Origin: Pseudolysinimonas_A sp039912695
GTDB lineage: Bacteria > Actinomycetota > Actinomycetes > Actinomycetales > Microbacteriaceae
DNA: 64,000 nucleotides
Assembly (NCBI RefSeq): GCF_039912695.1
Contig: NZ_JBDSPJ010000014.1
Coordinates: 1 to 64,000 of the forward strand
Direction of reading: 5' to 3'
The position numbers were made by a program, and so were the translations under genes. Positions 15,242 through 23,153 of the stretch are shown here, one piece after another. The notes beneath the pieces are model-generated. The model did no database searches, had not been told where the DNA came from, and worked only from the letters and a program-made list of their open reading frames with translations. Numbering within the stretch: the first letter of the stretch is position 1; every line of letters begins with the position of its first letter.

Positions 15242-16500
15242 CTGACCCTCTCTGCGATGTCGTGGCGGTAGTGACCGCCCTCAAGTCCGATGCCATCCAA
15301 AGCCGTGTACGCCGCCGCTCGTGCCGTCGCGAAGGCGGTGCCGGTCGCCACGACGCCAAGCACGCGCCCGCCGGTCGTGAGCAGACGGTCGCCAACCCGC
15401 GCGGTCGCGGCATGGGTGATAGTGACCCCGGCCGGCAGCGGGGCGCCGACGCCGGAGAGTTCGCGCCCGGTGAGCGGGTTTTCGGGGTACCCCTCGCTGG
15501 CCAGCACCACGATGACCGACACGTCGTCGGAGAACTCAGGATCGGGCATCCCGCCGAGTCGTCCTTCGGCCGAGGCGAGCAACAGCTCAGACAGCGGCGT
15601 GCGTAGGCGAGGCAAAACGACCTGCGTCTCAGGGTCGCCGAAGCGCGCGTTGAACTCGATCACCCGGATGCCCTGGGGGGTGAGCACGAGTCCGCAGTAG
15701 AGGAGTCCGCGAAACGGCGTGCCTTCGGCCTCGAGCGCACGGATGGTGGGAAGCGCGATCGTGCGCCGCACCTCGTCGACGAATGCCGCCTCCGATCCGA
15801 AGTCGTGGTCGAGCCACGGAAGGGGGGAGTAGGCACCCATGCCTCCGGTGTTCGCGCCGGTGTCGCCATCGCCGACGCGCTTGTAATCCTGGGCGGGGCT
15901 GAGCGGCAGCACGTCGTGCCCGTCCGCGAAGAAGAACAGCGACACCTCGGGGCCGGAGAGGAACTCCTCGATCAGCACCCCGCCCTGCTGCAGGTAGTGC
16001 TCGGCGTGGGAGAGGGCGGCATCGCGATCGTCGGTGACGATCACGCCCTTACCCGCCGCGAGCCCGTCGGCCTTGACGACGTGCGGTGCCCCGAGGTCGT
16101 CGAGTGCCGCCGCGACCTCGTCGAGAGCGCTCGCGTGCACCGAACGGCCGGTCGGCACGCCCGCCGCTTCCATGATCCGCTTCGCGAAAGCCTTCGAACC
16201 CTCAAGCGCCGCAGCGGCCCGATCGGGGCCGAAGACCGGGATGCCGTGCCGGCGAATCGGATCGGCAACACCGGCGACCAGGGGGGCTTCGGGCCCCACG
16301 ACGACAAGGTCGATGCGATGGTCCCGGGCGTAGTCGGCGACCAGCACTCCGTCGGTTGGATCCATCGCGAGGGTTTCCACCTGAGCCGCGATTCCCGCAT
16401 TCCCGGGAGCCACGACGATCTCGTGCCCGGCGTCTTCGGCCAACAACGCATCGACGATCGCGTGCTCCCGCGCTCCGGAACCCAGGATGAGGATGCGCAC
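15238..16500 (-). CDS. purD: PurD, phosphoribosylamine-glycine ligase
   Basis: A 420-residue ATP-grasp enzyme making GAR from phosphoribosylamine and glycine, the second step of purine synthesis. Visible: the N-terminal ILILGSGAREHA, VVGPEAPLVAG, FGPDRAAAALEGSKAFAK, the ATP-grasp loop VKADGLAAGKGV, VLIEEFLSGPEVS and the C-terminal EFNARFGDPETQ. The GTG start has TAGTCT 6 nt upstream and no Shine-Dalgarno sequence. It heads the purD-purC-GNAT unit, divergent from the HtaA gene. Confidence 0.97.
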   Translation of the reverse strand: MRILILGSGAREHAIVDALLAEDAGHEIVVAPGNAGIAAQVETLAMDPTDGVLVADYARDHRIDLVVVGPEAPLVAGVADPIRRHGIPVFGPDRAAAALEGSKAFAKRIMEAAGVPTGRSVHASALDEVAAALDDLGAPHVVKADGLAAGKGVIVTDDRDAALSHAEHYLQQGGVLIEEFLSGPEVSLFFFADGHDVLPLSPAQDYKRVGDGDTGANTGGMGAYSPLPWLDHDFGSEAAFVDEVRRTIALPTIRALEAEGTPFRGLLYCGLVLTPQGIRVIEFNARFGDPETQVVLPRLRTPLSELLLASAEGRLGGMPDPEFSDDVSVIVVLASEGYPENPLTGRELSGVGAPLPAGVTITHAATARVGDRLLTTGGRVLGVVATGTAFATARAAAYTALDGIGLEGGHYRHDIAERVS

Positions 16501-16506
16501 CTGGTC

Positions 16507-16512
16507 AGACTA
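16507..16512 (-). promoter_or_regulatory. -10 box of purD (TAGTCT)
   Basis: TAGTCT ends 6 nt before the purD GTG. The divergent htaA-like gene starts only 30 bp away, so the two promoters must overlap. Confidence 0.5.
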
Positions 16513-16530
16513 GCGAGGCAAGATGGGGGC

Positions 16531-17268
16531 ATGCGCCGCGCCCTCCCCGCCCTGCTGCTGGCCGCGACCCTCGCGCTCGCACCGGCAACGACATCCCTCG
16601 CCGCGGAGTCGTTGTCGCAGGGCTGCGTCGTCTCGACGGCTCAGCTGAGTTGGGGCTTCAAGGAGTCGTTCCGCGCCTACATCGACAGTACGATCGCGAA
16701 CGGCGAGTGGACCGAGGCCGGCGGCGCGACCTATGCGAACGCGACGTTCGGGTGGTCCTCGACCCAGGGAAACCTCGATCCGAGTACCGCGAAGGGTGTG
16801 GTCGACTTCCCCGGTTCCGTGGAGTTCACCGGCCACGGCGGCGTGCTCGACACCACGATCTCTCACCCGGTGCTCCTGGTGCGCAGCCCCTCCGACGCGG
16901 TTCTCGTGCTCGACGTCTCGGGTCCGTCGATGGAGGGCGACCAGATCGACGTGCGGGGCGCCGAGTTCGTGTCGATCGACCTCAGCGGGCAGAACCTAAC
17001 CCCGGTCGACGGCGTGATCTCGATCGTCGACGCCCCGACCGCGTTGACCGCCGCAGGGTTCGCGGCCTTTCCCGACTACCCGGCTGGCACCGCGTTCGAT
17101 CCGATCTCGGCTCACCTTGACGTCGGCGACTGCGACCTCGTCGGCGCGACCATCGGCAGCCCGCCCGGATGGTTGCTCCCGGTGATTGGTGGAGGCGTCG
17201 TCGTCGTGCTTGCGGGAGTGGCCGCTCTCGTCATCGCGGTTCGGCGTCGTCGCACCGTCAGCGCATGA
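16531..17268 (+). CDS. HtaA-domain protein, membrane-anchored, exported
   Basis: A 245-residue exported protein with a signal peptide (cut after SLAAE-type sequence, about residue 25), one HtaA domain and a C-terminal transmembrane helix followed by RRRR. The domain shows LSWGFKESFRAYIDS, GGATYANATFGWSS and VEFTGHGGVLDT, the conserved pattern of heme-binding HtaA domains in Corynebacterium. Heme binding at the cell surface is therefore likely, but no hmu-type heme transporter is adjacent. The next gene overlaps its stop (ATGA). Confidence 0.85.
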   Translation: MRRALPALLLAATLALAPATTSLAAESLSQGCVVSTAQLSWGFKESFRAYIDSTIANGEWTEAGGATYANATFGWSSTQGNLDPSTAKGVVDFPGSVEFTGHGGVLDTTISHPVLLVRSPSDAVLVLDVSGPSMEGDQIDVRGAEFVSIDLSGQNLTPVDGVISIVDAPTALTAAGFAAFPDYPAGTAFDPISAHLDVGDCDLVGATIGSPPGWLLPVIGGGVVVVLAGVAALVIAVRRRRTVSA

Positions 17269-17639
17269 CGCCCCGCCGCCGGATCGACGGTGCTGACGGC
17301 GACGCCGCCGTGCGCGCTGTGCTCGCCGGGGCCGACGATCGCGACACGATGGCGATGGCATCCCGATATCTGCTCGAGCAGTTAGCCGAAGAGGCCGAGG
17401 GACATACGGTCGAAGTTCGAGTGCCGCCCTTCGGCGCAGTGCAGGCGATCGACGGCCCCCGGCACACCCGCGGCACCCCACCGAACGTTGTGGAGATGGA
17501 TGCGGCCACCTGGCTCGCGCTCGCGACCGGCACCCTGGACTGGGATGTCGCGGTCGCGGCCGGACGGGTCACGGCATCCGGGTCACGGGCGACGCTCGCG
17601 GACAACCTGCCGCTGCACTGGGAGAGAATGGGCCTGTGA
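17265..17639 (+). CDS. Sterol carrier family (SCP-like) protein
   Basis: A 124-residue cytoplasmic protein of the actinobacterial 'sterol carrier family' group. The conserved parts are HTVEVRVPPFGAVQ, RGTPPNVVEMDAATWLALATG and the C-terminal LPLHW. The fold is probably a hydrophobic-ligand pocket as in SCP2, but the ligand is unknown. The ATG at the htaA-like stop was chosen over a longer frame, because sequence upstream of it is only a shadow of the preceding gene. It overlaps its downstream neighbour by GTGA. Confidence 0.75.
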   Translation: MTPRRRIDGADGDAAVRAVLAGADDRDTMAMASRYLLEQLAEEAEGHTVEVRVPPFGAVQAIDGPRHTRGTPPNVVEMDAATWLALATGTLDWDVAVAAGRVTASGSRATLADNLPLHWERMGL

Positions 17640-17917
17640 GTTCCGAAGTCCGCATCCGCCGTGCCCCGAAGATCGGTGTGTTTCTGGTCCTCGGCGCCGT
17701 CGTCGGAATGCTCGGCACCCTGATCGCGACCAGCCTGTTCCCGTCGGATCCGGCGGTCGGGTTTCTTGCGTCGTTCCTGTACTTCTGCCTCTACGGCATC
17801 CCGGCCGGTGTCGTGCTGGGTGCCGTGATCGGGATCGTGCTCGACGTCATCTCGACGCGGCGTGCCCGCACCGTCATGGTTGCCGTCGATGAGATCCGCG
17901 ACGAGGTCTCGGAGTAG
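17636..17917 (+). CDS. Small membrane protein with two hydrophobic segments
   Basis: A 93-residue protein with two long hydrophobic stretches (about residues 12-33 and 42-70), a basic N-terminus and an acidic C-terminal tail. I do not recognise a functional family. Similar two-helix proteins are conserved next to purF in related actinobacteria, as far as I recall. It starts at a GTG overlapping the SCP-like stop and ends inside a tandem repeat that carries its TAG stop. Confidence 0.7.
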   Translation: MSSEVRIRRAPKIGVFLVLGAVVGMLGTLIATSLFPSDPAVGFLASFLYFCLYGIPAGVVLGAVIGIVLDVISTRRARTVMVAVDEIRDEVSE

Positions 17918-17943
17918 TCGAGGTCTCGGAGTAGTCGAGGTCT
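17902..17943. repeat. 17-bp tandem duplication at a stop codon
   Basis: CGAGGTCTCGGAGTAGT occurs twice in perfect tandem, plus 8 bases of a third copy. The first copy contains the TAG stop of the small membrane protein gene, and the last bases adjoin the purF stop coming from the other strand. Confidence 0.95.
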
Positions 17944-19399
17944 AAGAAGCCTGGTGCGACTCGACCCAGGCGAGGTACTCGTCGGTCACAGTCCCGGTGA
18001 TGTAGTCGCCGGTGAAGCACGACATTTCGAGACCCGGGATGTCGGTGCCCTCCAGGATCGCGGCCTGCATGTCTTCGACCTCCTGGTAAATCAGGTAGTC
18101 GGCGCCGAGCGCGGTCGCGATTTCGGGAATCTTGCGCCCGGCCGCGACCAGCTCGCCGCGCGTCGGCATGTTGATGCCGTAGACGTGCGGATACCGCACC
18201 GGGGGAGCTGCGGAGGTGAAGGTCACCGAGTTGGCACCCGCCTGACGTGCCATGTCGATGATCTCTTTCGACGTCGTGCCGCGCACGATCGAGTCGTCGA
18301 CGATGAGAACGTTCTTGCCCTTGAATTCGCTCGACATCGCGTTCAACTTCTGCCGGACGCTGCGTCGGCGTTGCTCTTGCCCGGGCATGATGAACGTTCG
18401 CCCGACGTACCGGTTCTTGTAGAAGCCTTCGCGGTACTCGATGCCGAGTCTCTGGGCGACCTGCATGGCGGCCGGTCGCGACGAGTCGGGAATCGGCATG
18501 ACGACATCGATCGCCCCCGACGGGGTGTACTTCGCTATGGTCTCGGCGAGCCGGTCGCCGAGGCGCAACCGCGCCTCGTACACCGAGATGCCGTTCATAA
18601 TCGAGTCGGGGCGGGCCAGGTAGACGTACTCAAAGGCGCACGGCATCAGCACCGGGTTCTTCGCGCACTGGCGGGAGAACATCTCGCCGTCGCGGGTGAT
18701 GTAGATCGCTTCGCCGGGGGCGACATCCCGAACTAGTTCGTAGCCAGCCGCCTCGAGCACGAGAGATTCGCTCGCCACCACCCACTCGGTGCCGACCAGC
18801 CCGCGCACCCGCTTGCCGAGAACCAGCGGGCGGATGCCGAACGGGTCGCGGAAGGCGAGCATCCCGTGGCCAGCGATGAGGGCGATGGATGCGTACGACC
18901 CTTCGACTCGCTCGTGCAAGCGCTCGATCGCGTCGAAAACCTGGTCGGGGTCGAGGGTCGCGCCGCGTACCTGCTGTTGCAGTTCGTGCGCGAGCACGTT
19001 GACCAGCAGTTCGGTGTCGGAGTCGGTGTTGAGGTGCCGACGGTCGATGCGGAACAGCTCTTCTGTGAGCTCCCGCGTGTTCGTGAGGTTGCCGTTGTGC
19101 ACGAGCACGATGCCGTACGGCGCGTTCACGTAAAACGGCTGCGACTCCTGCTCTTTGTTGGCGTTGCCGCGGGTGGTGTACCGAACGTGGCCCAGGCCCA
19201 TCGTGCCGAGCAGGCTGCGCATGTCGCGGGTGCGGTACGCCTCGCGCACCTGGCCGCTGGCCCGATGCATGTGGATGATGCTGCCGTCAGAGGTCGCGAT
19301 GCCCGTCGAATCCTGGCCGCGATGCTGCAGCAGGCCGAGAGCGTCATAGACCTGTTGGTTGACGGGACTCGAGGAGACGATGCCGACGATGCCGCACAT
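17942..19399 (-). CDS. purF: PurF, amidophosphoribosyltransferase
   Basis: A 485-residue Ntn-type glutamine PRPP amidotransferase catalysing the first committed step of purine synthesis. The nucleophile is Cys2 (MCGIVGIVS). The glutaminase domain includes LLQHRGQDSTGI, LGHVRYTTRG and HNGNLTN. The PRTase domain has the PRPP loop NVLIVDDSIVRGTTS. A GGGAG element lies upstream of the ATG, so this gene is probably leadered. It is convergent with the small membrane protein gene. Confidence 0.97.
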   Translation of the reverse strand: MCGIVGIVSSSPVNQQVYDALGLLQHRGQDSTGIATSDGSIIHMHRASGQVREAYRTRDMRSLLGTMGLGHVRYTTRGNANKEQESQPFYVNAPYGIVLVHNGNLTNTRELTEELFRIDRRHLNTDSDTELLVNVLAHELQQQVRGATLDPDQVFDAIERLHERVEGSYASIALIAGHGMLAFRDPFGIRPLVLGKRVRGLVGTEWVVASESLVLEAAGYELVRDVAPGEAIYITRDGEMFSRQCAKNPVLMPCAFEYVYLARPDSIMNGISVYEARLRLGDRLAETIAKYTPSGAIDVVMPIPDSSRPAAMQVAQRLGIEYREGFYKNRYVGRTFIMPGQEQRRRSVRQKLNAMSSEFKGKNVLIVDDSIVRGTTSKEIIDMARQAGANSVTFTSAAPPVRYPHVYGINMPTRGELVAAGRKIPEIATALGADYLIYQEVEDMQAAILEGTDIPGLEMSCFTGDYITGTVTDEYLAWVESHQAS

Positions 19400-19466
19400 G
19401 CCGTGAAGGCTCCCGGAAGATTGTGACGCGAAGGTACCGGGTGGTACGACTCAGTGTTTCACACCG

Positions 19467-20030
19467 CTACGCGAGTCGCTCGATGATCGGCTCGAGCGCC
19501 AACGCGTACGACGCGGGGTCGTCGCGTAGCAACTCGTCGACGGCGATCGCGTGCTCCCCGATCCACCAGATGCCCGCCGTCGTGAGCGGCAGCACTTCGA
19601 TGCGCAGTCGGAACGGATTCACGGGTCGGTCGAGGGCGGCCGCGCGCTCCGCGACGACGTGATTGAGCGGCAAATCACCCGTCCGTGCTCGCGCCACTGC
19701 GCCCAGGTCGTAGGCCTCGTGCGCAACGTCGGCCCAGGTGCGGGCGTCGTCGAGGTGGCGCCGCAACGCCCGATCACCAACCTCACCCGCCTCCGTTGGT
19801 AGGCCGAACCCGCGGCCTTCGTCGGGATCGAGGATTGCGATCCACCAGCGCTGCCACCACCAGTTCGTCATTTCGTCGGCGCGTTCGGGATCGGATAGGC
19901 CGGTACCGAGCAGGCGCGGCAGGCCGGACGGGTCGGTCACGCCCAGCGCGTCACGCACGTACAGCCCCACGAGGATCTCGCGCGAGGCGTCCTCGCGAGA
20001 CTCCCAACTCCGGACTCCGTCGGCGTGCAC
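19467..20030 (-). CDS. Conserved protein of unknown function next to purM/purF
   Basis: A 187-residue cytoplasmic protein without a domain I can name. It is Trp-rich in the middle (NWWWQRWWIAILDPDEG) and near the C-terminus (AGIWWIGEHAIAVDELL), with an acidic, helical character. The GTG start is 7 nt after a TAGGCT box. It is divergent from purM and 67 nt upstream of purF on the same strand, so it may be co-transcribed with purF; this placement is the only clue to a role. Confidence 0.75.
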   Translation of the reverse strand: MHADGVRSWESREDASREILVGLYVRDALGVTDPSGLPRLLGTGLSDPERADEMTNWWWQRWWIAILDPDEGRGFGLPTEAGEVGDRALRRHLDDARTWADVAHEAYDLGAVARARTGDLPLNHVVAERAAALDRPVNPFRLRIEVLPLTTAGIWWIGEHAIAVDELLRDDPASYALALEPIIERLA

Positions 20031-20037
20031 GGTTTCG

Positions 20038-20043
20038 AGCCTA
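20038..20043 (-). promoter_or_regulatory. -10 box of the unknown gene upstream of purF (TAGGCT)
   Basis: TAGGCT is 7 nt before the GTG start on the minus strand. It lies 11 bp from the oppositely oriented purM box. Confidence 0.5.
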
Positions 20044-20054
20044 CGCGCGCCCGA

Positions 20055-20060
20055 TACCCT
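20055..20060 (+). promoter_or_regulatory. -10 box of purM (TACCCT)
   Basis: TACCCT lies 6 nt before the first GTG of the duplicated start region, not before the purM start itself. A leaderless transcript would therefore begin at the upstream mini-ORF. Confidence 0.5.
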
Positions 20061-20062
20061 GG

Positions 20063-20090
20063 CTTCGTGGTGACGACTTCGTGGTGACGA
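20063..20090 (+). repeat. 14-bp tandem duplication covering the purM start codon
   Basis: CTTCGTGGTGACGA is present twice in perfect tandem. The second copy carries the in-frame purM GTG codons. The first copy carries the same GTG codons in a different frame, next to the promoter. Confidence 0.95.
20067..20087 (+). promoter_or_regulatory. Upstream mini-ORF (MVTTSW) coupled to purM
   Basis: GTG-GTG-ACG-ACT-TCG-TGG-TGA begins at the expected transcription start and ends with a TGA overlapping the purM GTG by 4 nt. Translation of purM may depend on termination-reinitiation from this six-codon ORF. Confidence 0.45.
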
Positions 20091-21187
20091 CCCAACGCGA
20101 CCCGTACGCCGAGGCCGGCGTCGACACAGCCGCGGGAGACCTAGCTGTCGAACTGATGAAGTCGGCCGTCTCGCGCACTCACGGCCCCAACGTGCTCGGC
20201 GGCGTGGGTGGGTTCGCCGGCCTTTACGACGTCTCGGCGCTCACGGCGTTCCGCAAACCGCTGCTCGCCACCAGCACGGATGGCGTTGGCACCAAAGTCG
20301 CGATCGCTCAGGCACTCGACATCCACGACACGATCGGCCAAGACCTCGTCGGCATGGTCGTCGACGACATCGTCGTGGTCGGCGCGAAGCCGCTGTTCAT
20401 GACCGACTACATCGCGTGCGGCAAGGTCGTCCCCGAACGCATCGCCGCCATCGTCACCGGCATCGCGGCAGCCTGCGCGGCCACCGGTACCGCCCTCGTC
20501 GGTGGCGAGACGGCCGAACATCCGGGACTGCTGGCCGAGGACGACTACGACGTCGCAGGGGCCGCCGTCGGAGCCGTCGAAGCCGACGCAGTACTCGGCC
20601 CCGACAAGGTGCGGCACGGCGACGTCGTCATTGCCATCGCGTCGAGCGGACTGCACAGCAACGGCTTCTCGCTCGTGCGACAGATCCTCAGCCGGCGCGG
20701 CACGGCGTTCACCGACGAAACCCCGGAGTTCGGCGGCGTTGTCGGCTCAGCGCTGCTGGAACCCACCCGGCTGTACACGACTCCGCTGCTGCGGCTTCTC
20801 GACGAAATCCCGGATGCCGTGCATGCCCTGTCCCACATCACCGGGGGTGGGATCGCGGCGAACCTCGCGCGCGTGCTGCCCGACGGCTCGTGGGTGGAAC
20901 TCGACCGCTCGACCTGGAGTCCACAGCCGGTGTTCCGCATCCTCAGCTCGTGGGGGGGCCTCGACCTGGAAGACACCGAGGGTACCTGGAACCTCGGCGT
21001 CGGGATGATCGCGATCGTCGCCCGCGAGGCCGCCTCGGCCGTGACTCACGCCCTCACGGCATCCGGTCTGCCCGCCTGGGTCGCCGGACGCGTCACGATC
21101 GGCTCACACGACCTCGACGGTTTCGTGCAGGGTGCAAAAGGTGTGAACGGCGGCGCCGTGCGCCTGGTCGGTTCCTACGCAGGTTAG
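20084..21187 (+). CDS. purM: PurM, AIR synthase
   Basis: Phosphoribosylformylglycinamidine cyclo-ligase, 367 residues, making AIR from FGAM with ATP. Visible: DGVGTKVAIA, DLVGMVVDDIVVVGAKPLF (the ATP-site Asp cluster), GGETAEHPG, ASSGLHSNGFSLVR and HITGGGIAANLARVLP. The start is GTG; two adjacent in-frame GTG codons exist, and the second fits a GTGA coupling to an upstream mini-ORF. The gene lies apart from purF, on the other strand. Confidence 0.96.
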   Translation: MTTQRDPYAEAGVDTAAGDLAVELMKSAVSRTHGPNVLGGVGGFAGLYDVSALTAFRKPLLATSTDGVGTKVAIAQALDIHDTIGQDLVGMVVDDIVVVGAKPLFMTDYIACGKVVPERIAAIVTGIAAACAATGTALVGGETAEHPGLLAEDDYDVAGAAVGAVEADAVLGPDKVRHGDVVIAIASSGLHSNGFSLVRQILSRRGTAFTDETPEFGGVVGSALLEPTRLYTTPLLRLLDEIPDAVHALSHITGGGIAANLARVLPDGSWVELDRSTWSPQPVFRILSSWGGLDLEDTEGTWNLGVGMIAIVAREAASAVTHALTASGLPAWVAGRVTIGSHDLDGFVQGAKGVNGGAVRLVGSYAG

Positions 21188-22032
21188 GGCTTGGCCTGCG
21201 CCTCCGTCGATGCCGTGACGCTCAGGGTACTCAGTCGCCGGGCATCCTCCGAGCCCGGCTCAGCTGTGAAGACGACGACGTAGAGCTCTGATTCGGGAAC
21301 CGCGAGAACGTCGCAGTCGACAGCGATTGTGCCAGCTCTGGGGTGGTTGACGGTCTTTCTCATGGAGTGATGGGCCGCGACGTCACCGCAGTCCCAGAGG
21401 TCGGCGAAGCGGCTGTTTCGTCGCGCCAGCTCGTCGCACATCTGGGCTAGCTCGGTTTCGGCAGGGAAGCGGTCGACGGCGCGACGTAGATCGCACACGA
21501 TGTCGTGCTCGAACTCAGCCAGCGCCGACGGGGTATGGCCCACGGTCGTCAAAGCGTCCGTGAAATGCCGCCAGACGTAGTTGCGACTTCGCGGTTCCGT
21601 CGCGGTCGGGTCGCCCAGCAGGGCTGCCCACAATGGATTCCAGTAGACCATCTCCCACGCAAGGGTGCAGACGATCGCGGCGGTCGTGCCCGAAAGCCGG
21701 TCGACGATTCGCGTGACCCCGGGGGTCACAGCCCGGGGAATGCGTCCCTCGTCGGGAGCAGCCAGTCCGGCGAGAACGAAAAGATGCTCGCGCTCGGTCT
21801 CAGACAAGTCGAGCGCGCGAGAAATCGCGAGGAGTACCTGTTGCGATGGGTGAGCGGAGCGGCCTTGCTCCAACCGGACGATGTACTCGACGGACGTGCC
21901 CGAAAGCGAGGCCAGTTCCTCGCGCCGCAAACCGGGAGTCCTCCGCCGAGGAGTGCGCGGGAGGCCGACGTTTTCCGGCTGTGCCCGTCGTCGCCACGCG
22001 CGCAGAGTGCGGGCGAGGGGCGCTGAGTCCAT
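21184..22032 (-). CDS. XRE-family regulator with MmyB-like ligand domain
   Basis: A 282-residue regulator with an N-terminal helix-turn-helix (RRTPGLRREELASLSGTSVEYIVRLEQG in outline, residues about 28-56) and a C-terminal MmyB-like PAS-type domain (MVYWNPLWAALLGDP, RNYVWRHFTD, RFADLWDCGDV, HPRAGTIAVDCDVL). Such proteins typically repress or activate an adjacent short-chain dehydrogenase in response to a small ligand, and an SDR gene is indeed divergent here. The ATG at MDSAPLAR was chosen over a longer frame because it begins at the conserved LARTLRAWRR helix. A TACCCT box 27 nt upstream gives a short leader. Confidence 0.88.
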   Translation of the reverse strand: MDSAPLARTLRAWRRRAQPENVGLPRTPRRRTPGLRREELASLSGTSVEYIVRLEQGRSAHPSQQVLLAISRALDLSETEREHLFVLAGLAAPDEGRIPRAVTPGVTRIVDRLSGTTAAIVCTLAWEMVYWNPLWAALLGDPTATEPRSRNYVWRHFTDALTTVGHTPSALAEFEHDIVCDLRRAVDRFPAETELAQMCDELARRNSRFADLWDCGDVAAHHSMRKTVNHPRAGTIAVDCDVLAVPESELYVVVFTAEPGSEDARRLSTLSVTASTEAQAKP

Positions 22033-22058
22033 ACGGACAGTGTGGTCCTGCTCCGGCT

Positions 22059-22081
22059 CAGGGTAGTAACGGTGTTCCCTG
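22059..22081. promoter_or_regulatory. Imperfect inverted repeat between the MmyB-type regulator and SDR genes
   Basis: CAGGGTA...TTCCCTG has 5-bp perfect arms with partial extension, in the 82-bp divergent intergenic region and overlapping the regulator's TACCCT box. It is a candidate operator for autoregulation and control of the SDR. Confidence 0.35.
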
Positions 22082-22114
22082 GATGCGATCGCAGCCTCCC
22101 GGCACTGTGAGGGG

Positions 22115-22810
22115 ATGACTATTTCATTGATTACCGGCGCCAACAAAGGCCTGGGTTTCGAGACCGCTCGCCGACTCGCGGGTGCGGGCCACACGGTCTA
22201 CGTCGGAGCGCGAGACTCGTCGCGGGGCCAGTCTGCGGCGCAGAGCATCGGCGCCCGCTTCGTCCAGCTCGACGTCACTGACCAGGAATCGGTTGACGCT
22301 GCCGCTCGTGCCATCGAGCAGGCGGAGGGACACCTCGATGTACTCGTGAACAACGCCGGCATTGGGGGTCCGTATCGTCCCGCGCCCGAGATCGGCGGAA
22401 CTGAGATGCGCGATGTTTTCGAGACCAACGTCTTCGGAGTTGTGCGTGTGACGCAGGCGTTCATTCCGTTGCTTGAGAGGTCAGCGAATCCGGTGATCGT
22501 CAATGTCGGGTCGTCGATCGGCTCGAAGGCGCTGGTGATGAACCCGGATCGGATCGAGTCGACACTCCCGGTGCTGGCCTATGGAGCGTCCAAGGCGGCG
22601 CTGGTAATGGTGACGCTGCAGTACGCCAAGGCGCTGCCGTCGTTCAAGATCAATATCGTCGAACCGGGATTTACTGCCACCGACTTCAACGCCCACCGCG
22701 GACCGCAGACGGTCGAGGAAGGCGCTGAAATCATCGTCAGGATGGCGAACCTCGACCGGTCCGGACCGACCGCGACCTTCCAAGATCGCCACGGAACGCT
22801 CCCGTGGTGA
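22115..22810 (+). CDS. Short-chain dehydrogenase/reductase (SDR)
   Basis: A 231-residue classical SDR. The cofactor motif is ITGANKGLGFETAR (TGxxxGxG), then NNAGIGGPYRP, the Ser of VNVGSSIGS and the catalytic YGASK. RDSSRGQ after beta-2 suggests NADPH preference. The substrate is unknown. It is divergent from the MmyB-type regulator, which probably controls it; GAGGGG precedes the ATG. Confidence 0.9.
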   Translation: MTISLITGANKGLGFETARRLAGAGHTVYVGARDSSRGQSAAQSIGARFVQLDVTDQESVDAAARAIEQAEGHLDVLVNNAGIGGPYRPAPEIGGTEMRDVFETNVFGVVRVTQAFIPLLERSANPVIVNVGSSIGSKALVMNPDRIESTLPVLAYGASKAALVMVTLQYAKALPSFKINIVEPGFTATDFNAHRGPQTVEEGAEIIVRMANLDRSGPTATFQDRHGTLPW

Positions 22811-22835
22811 TCGATGACCGACTCGGCCGTCCCGA

Positions 22836-23039
22836 CTAGGCGGTCTTCGACTCCGGCGCGTCCTCATCGGACTCGACGTCATCGGGTGTGATGTATTCGG
22901 CCCACTTGGCGAGGTCTTCCTCGAGTCGTGGATTGCCTCCAAGCTCCTCCTGAAGGGCACCGTAGTTGGTGTCCGGGGAGAAGTACTTGAGGTCGCGAGC
23001 CACCTTGGTGTGCTTCGCTTTTTGACGGCCGCGCCCCAT
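22836..23039 (-). CDS. DUF3073 family protein
   Basis: A 67-residue basic/acidic small protein conserved across Actinobacteria. The N-terminus MGRGRQKAKHTKVARDLKY is diagnostic for DUF3073, followed by FSPDTNYGALQEEL and an acidic tail. Its function is unknown. It has a good ribosome site (AAGGGGG) and a TAGAGT box about 53 nt upstream of the ATG, so it is leadered. Confidence 0.92.
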   Translation of the reverse strand: MGRGRQKAKHTKVARDLKYFSPDTNYGALQEELGGNPRLEEDLAKWAEYITPDDVESDEDAPESKTA

Positions 23040-23141
23040 GCGTGACCCCCTTGATCTCAGGTTGCGAATTGACTGAAAAGACTGCGGATGACTCTAGCAC
23101 GCAGCCCATTGAGCGCCTTCGGCGGCTGTGACCAAGCCGGG

Positions 23142-23147
23142 TAGCCT
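23142..23147 (+). promoter_or_regulatory. -10 box of the FMO-like gene (TAGCCT)
   Basis: TAGCCT lies 6 nt before the GTG start with no Shine-Dalgarno sequence: leaderless pattern. Confidence 0.55.
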
Positions 23148-23153
23148 GAGCGG

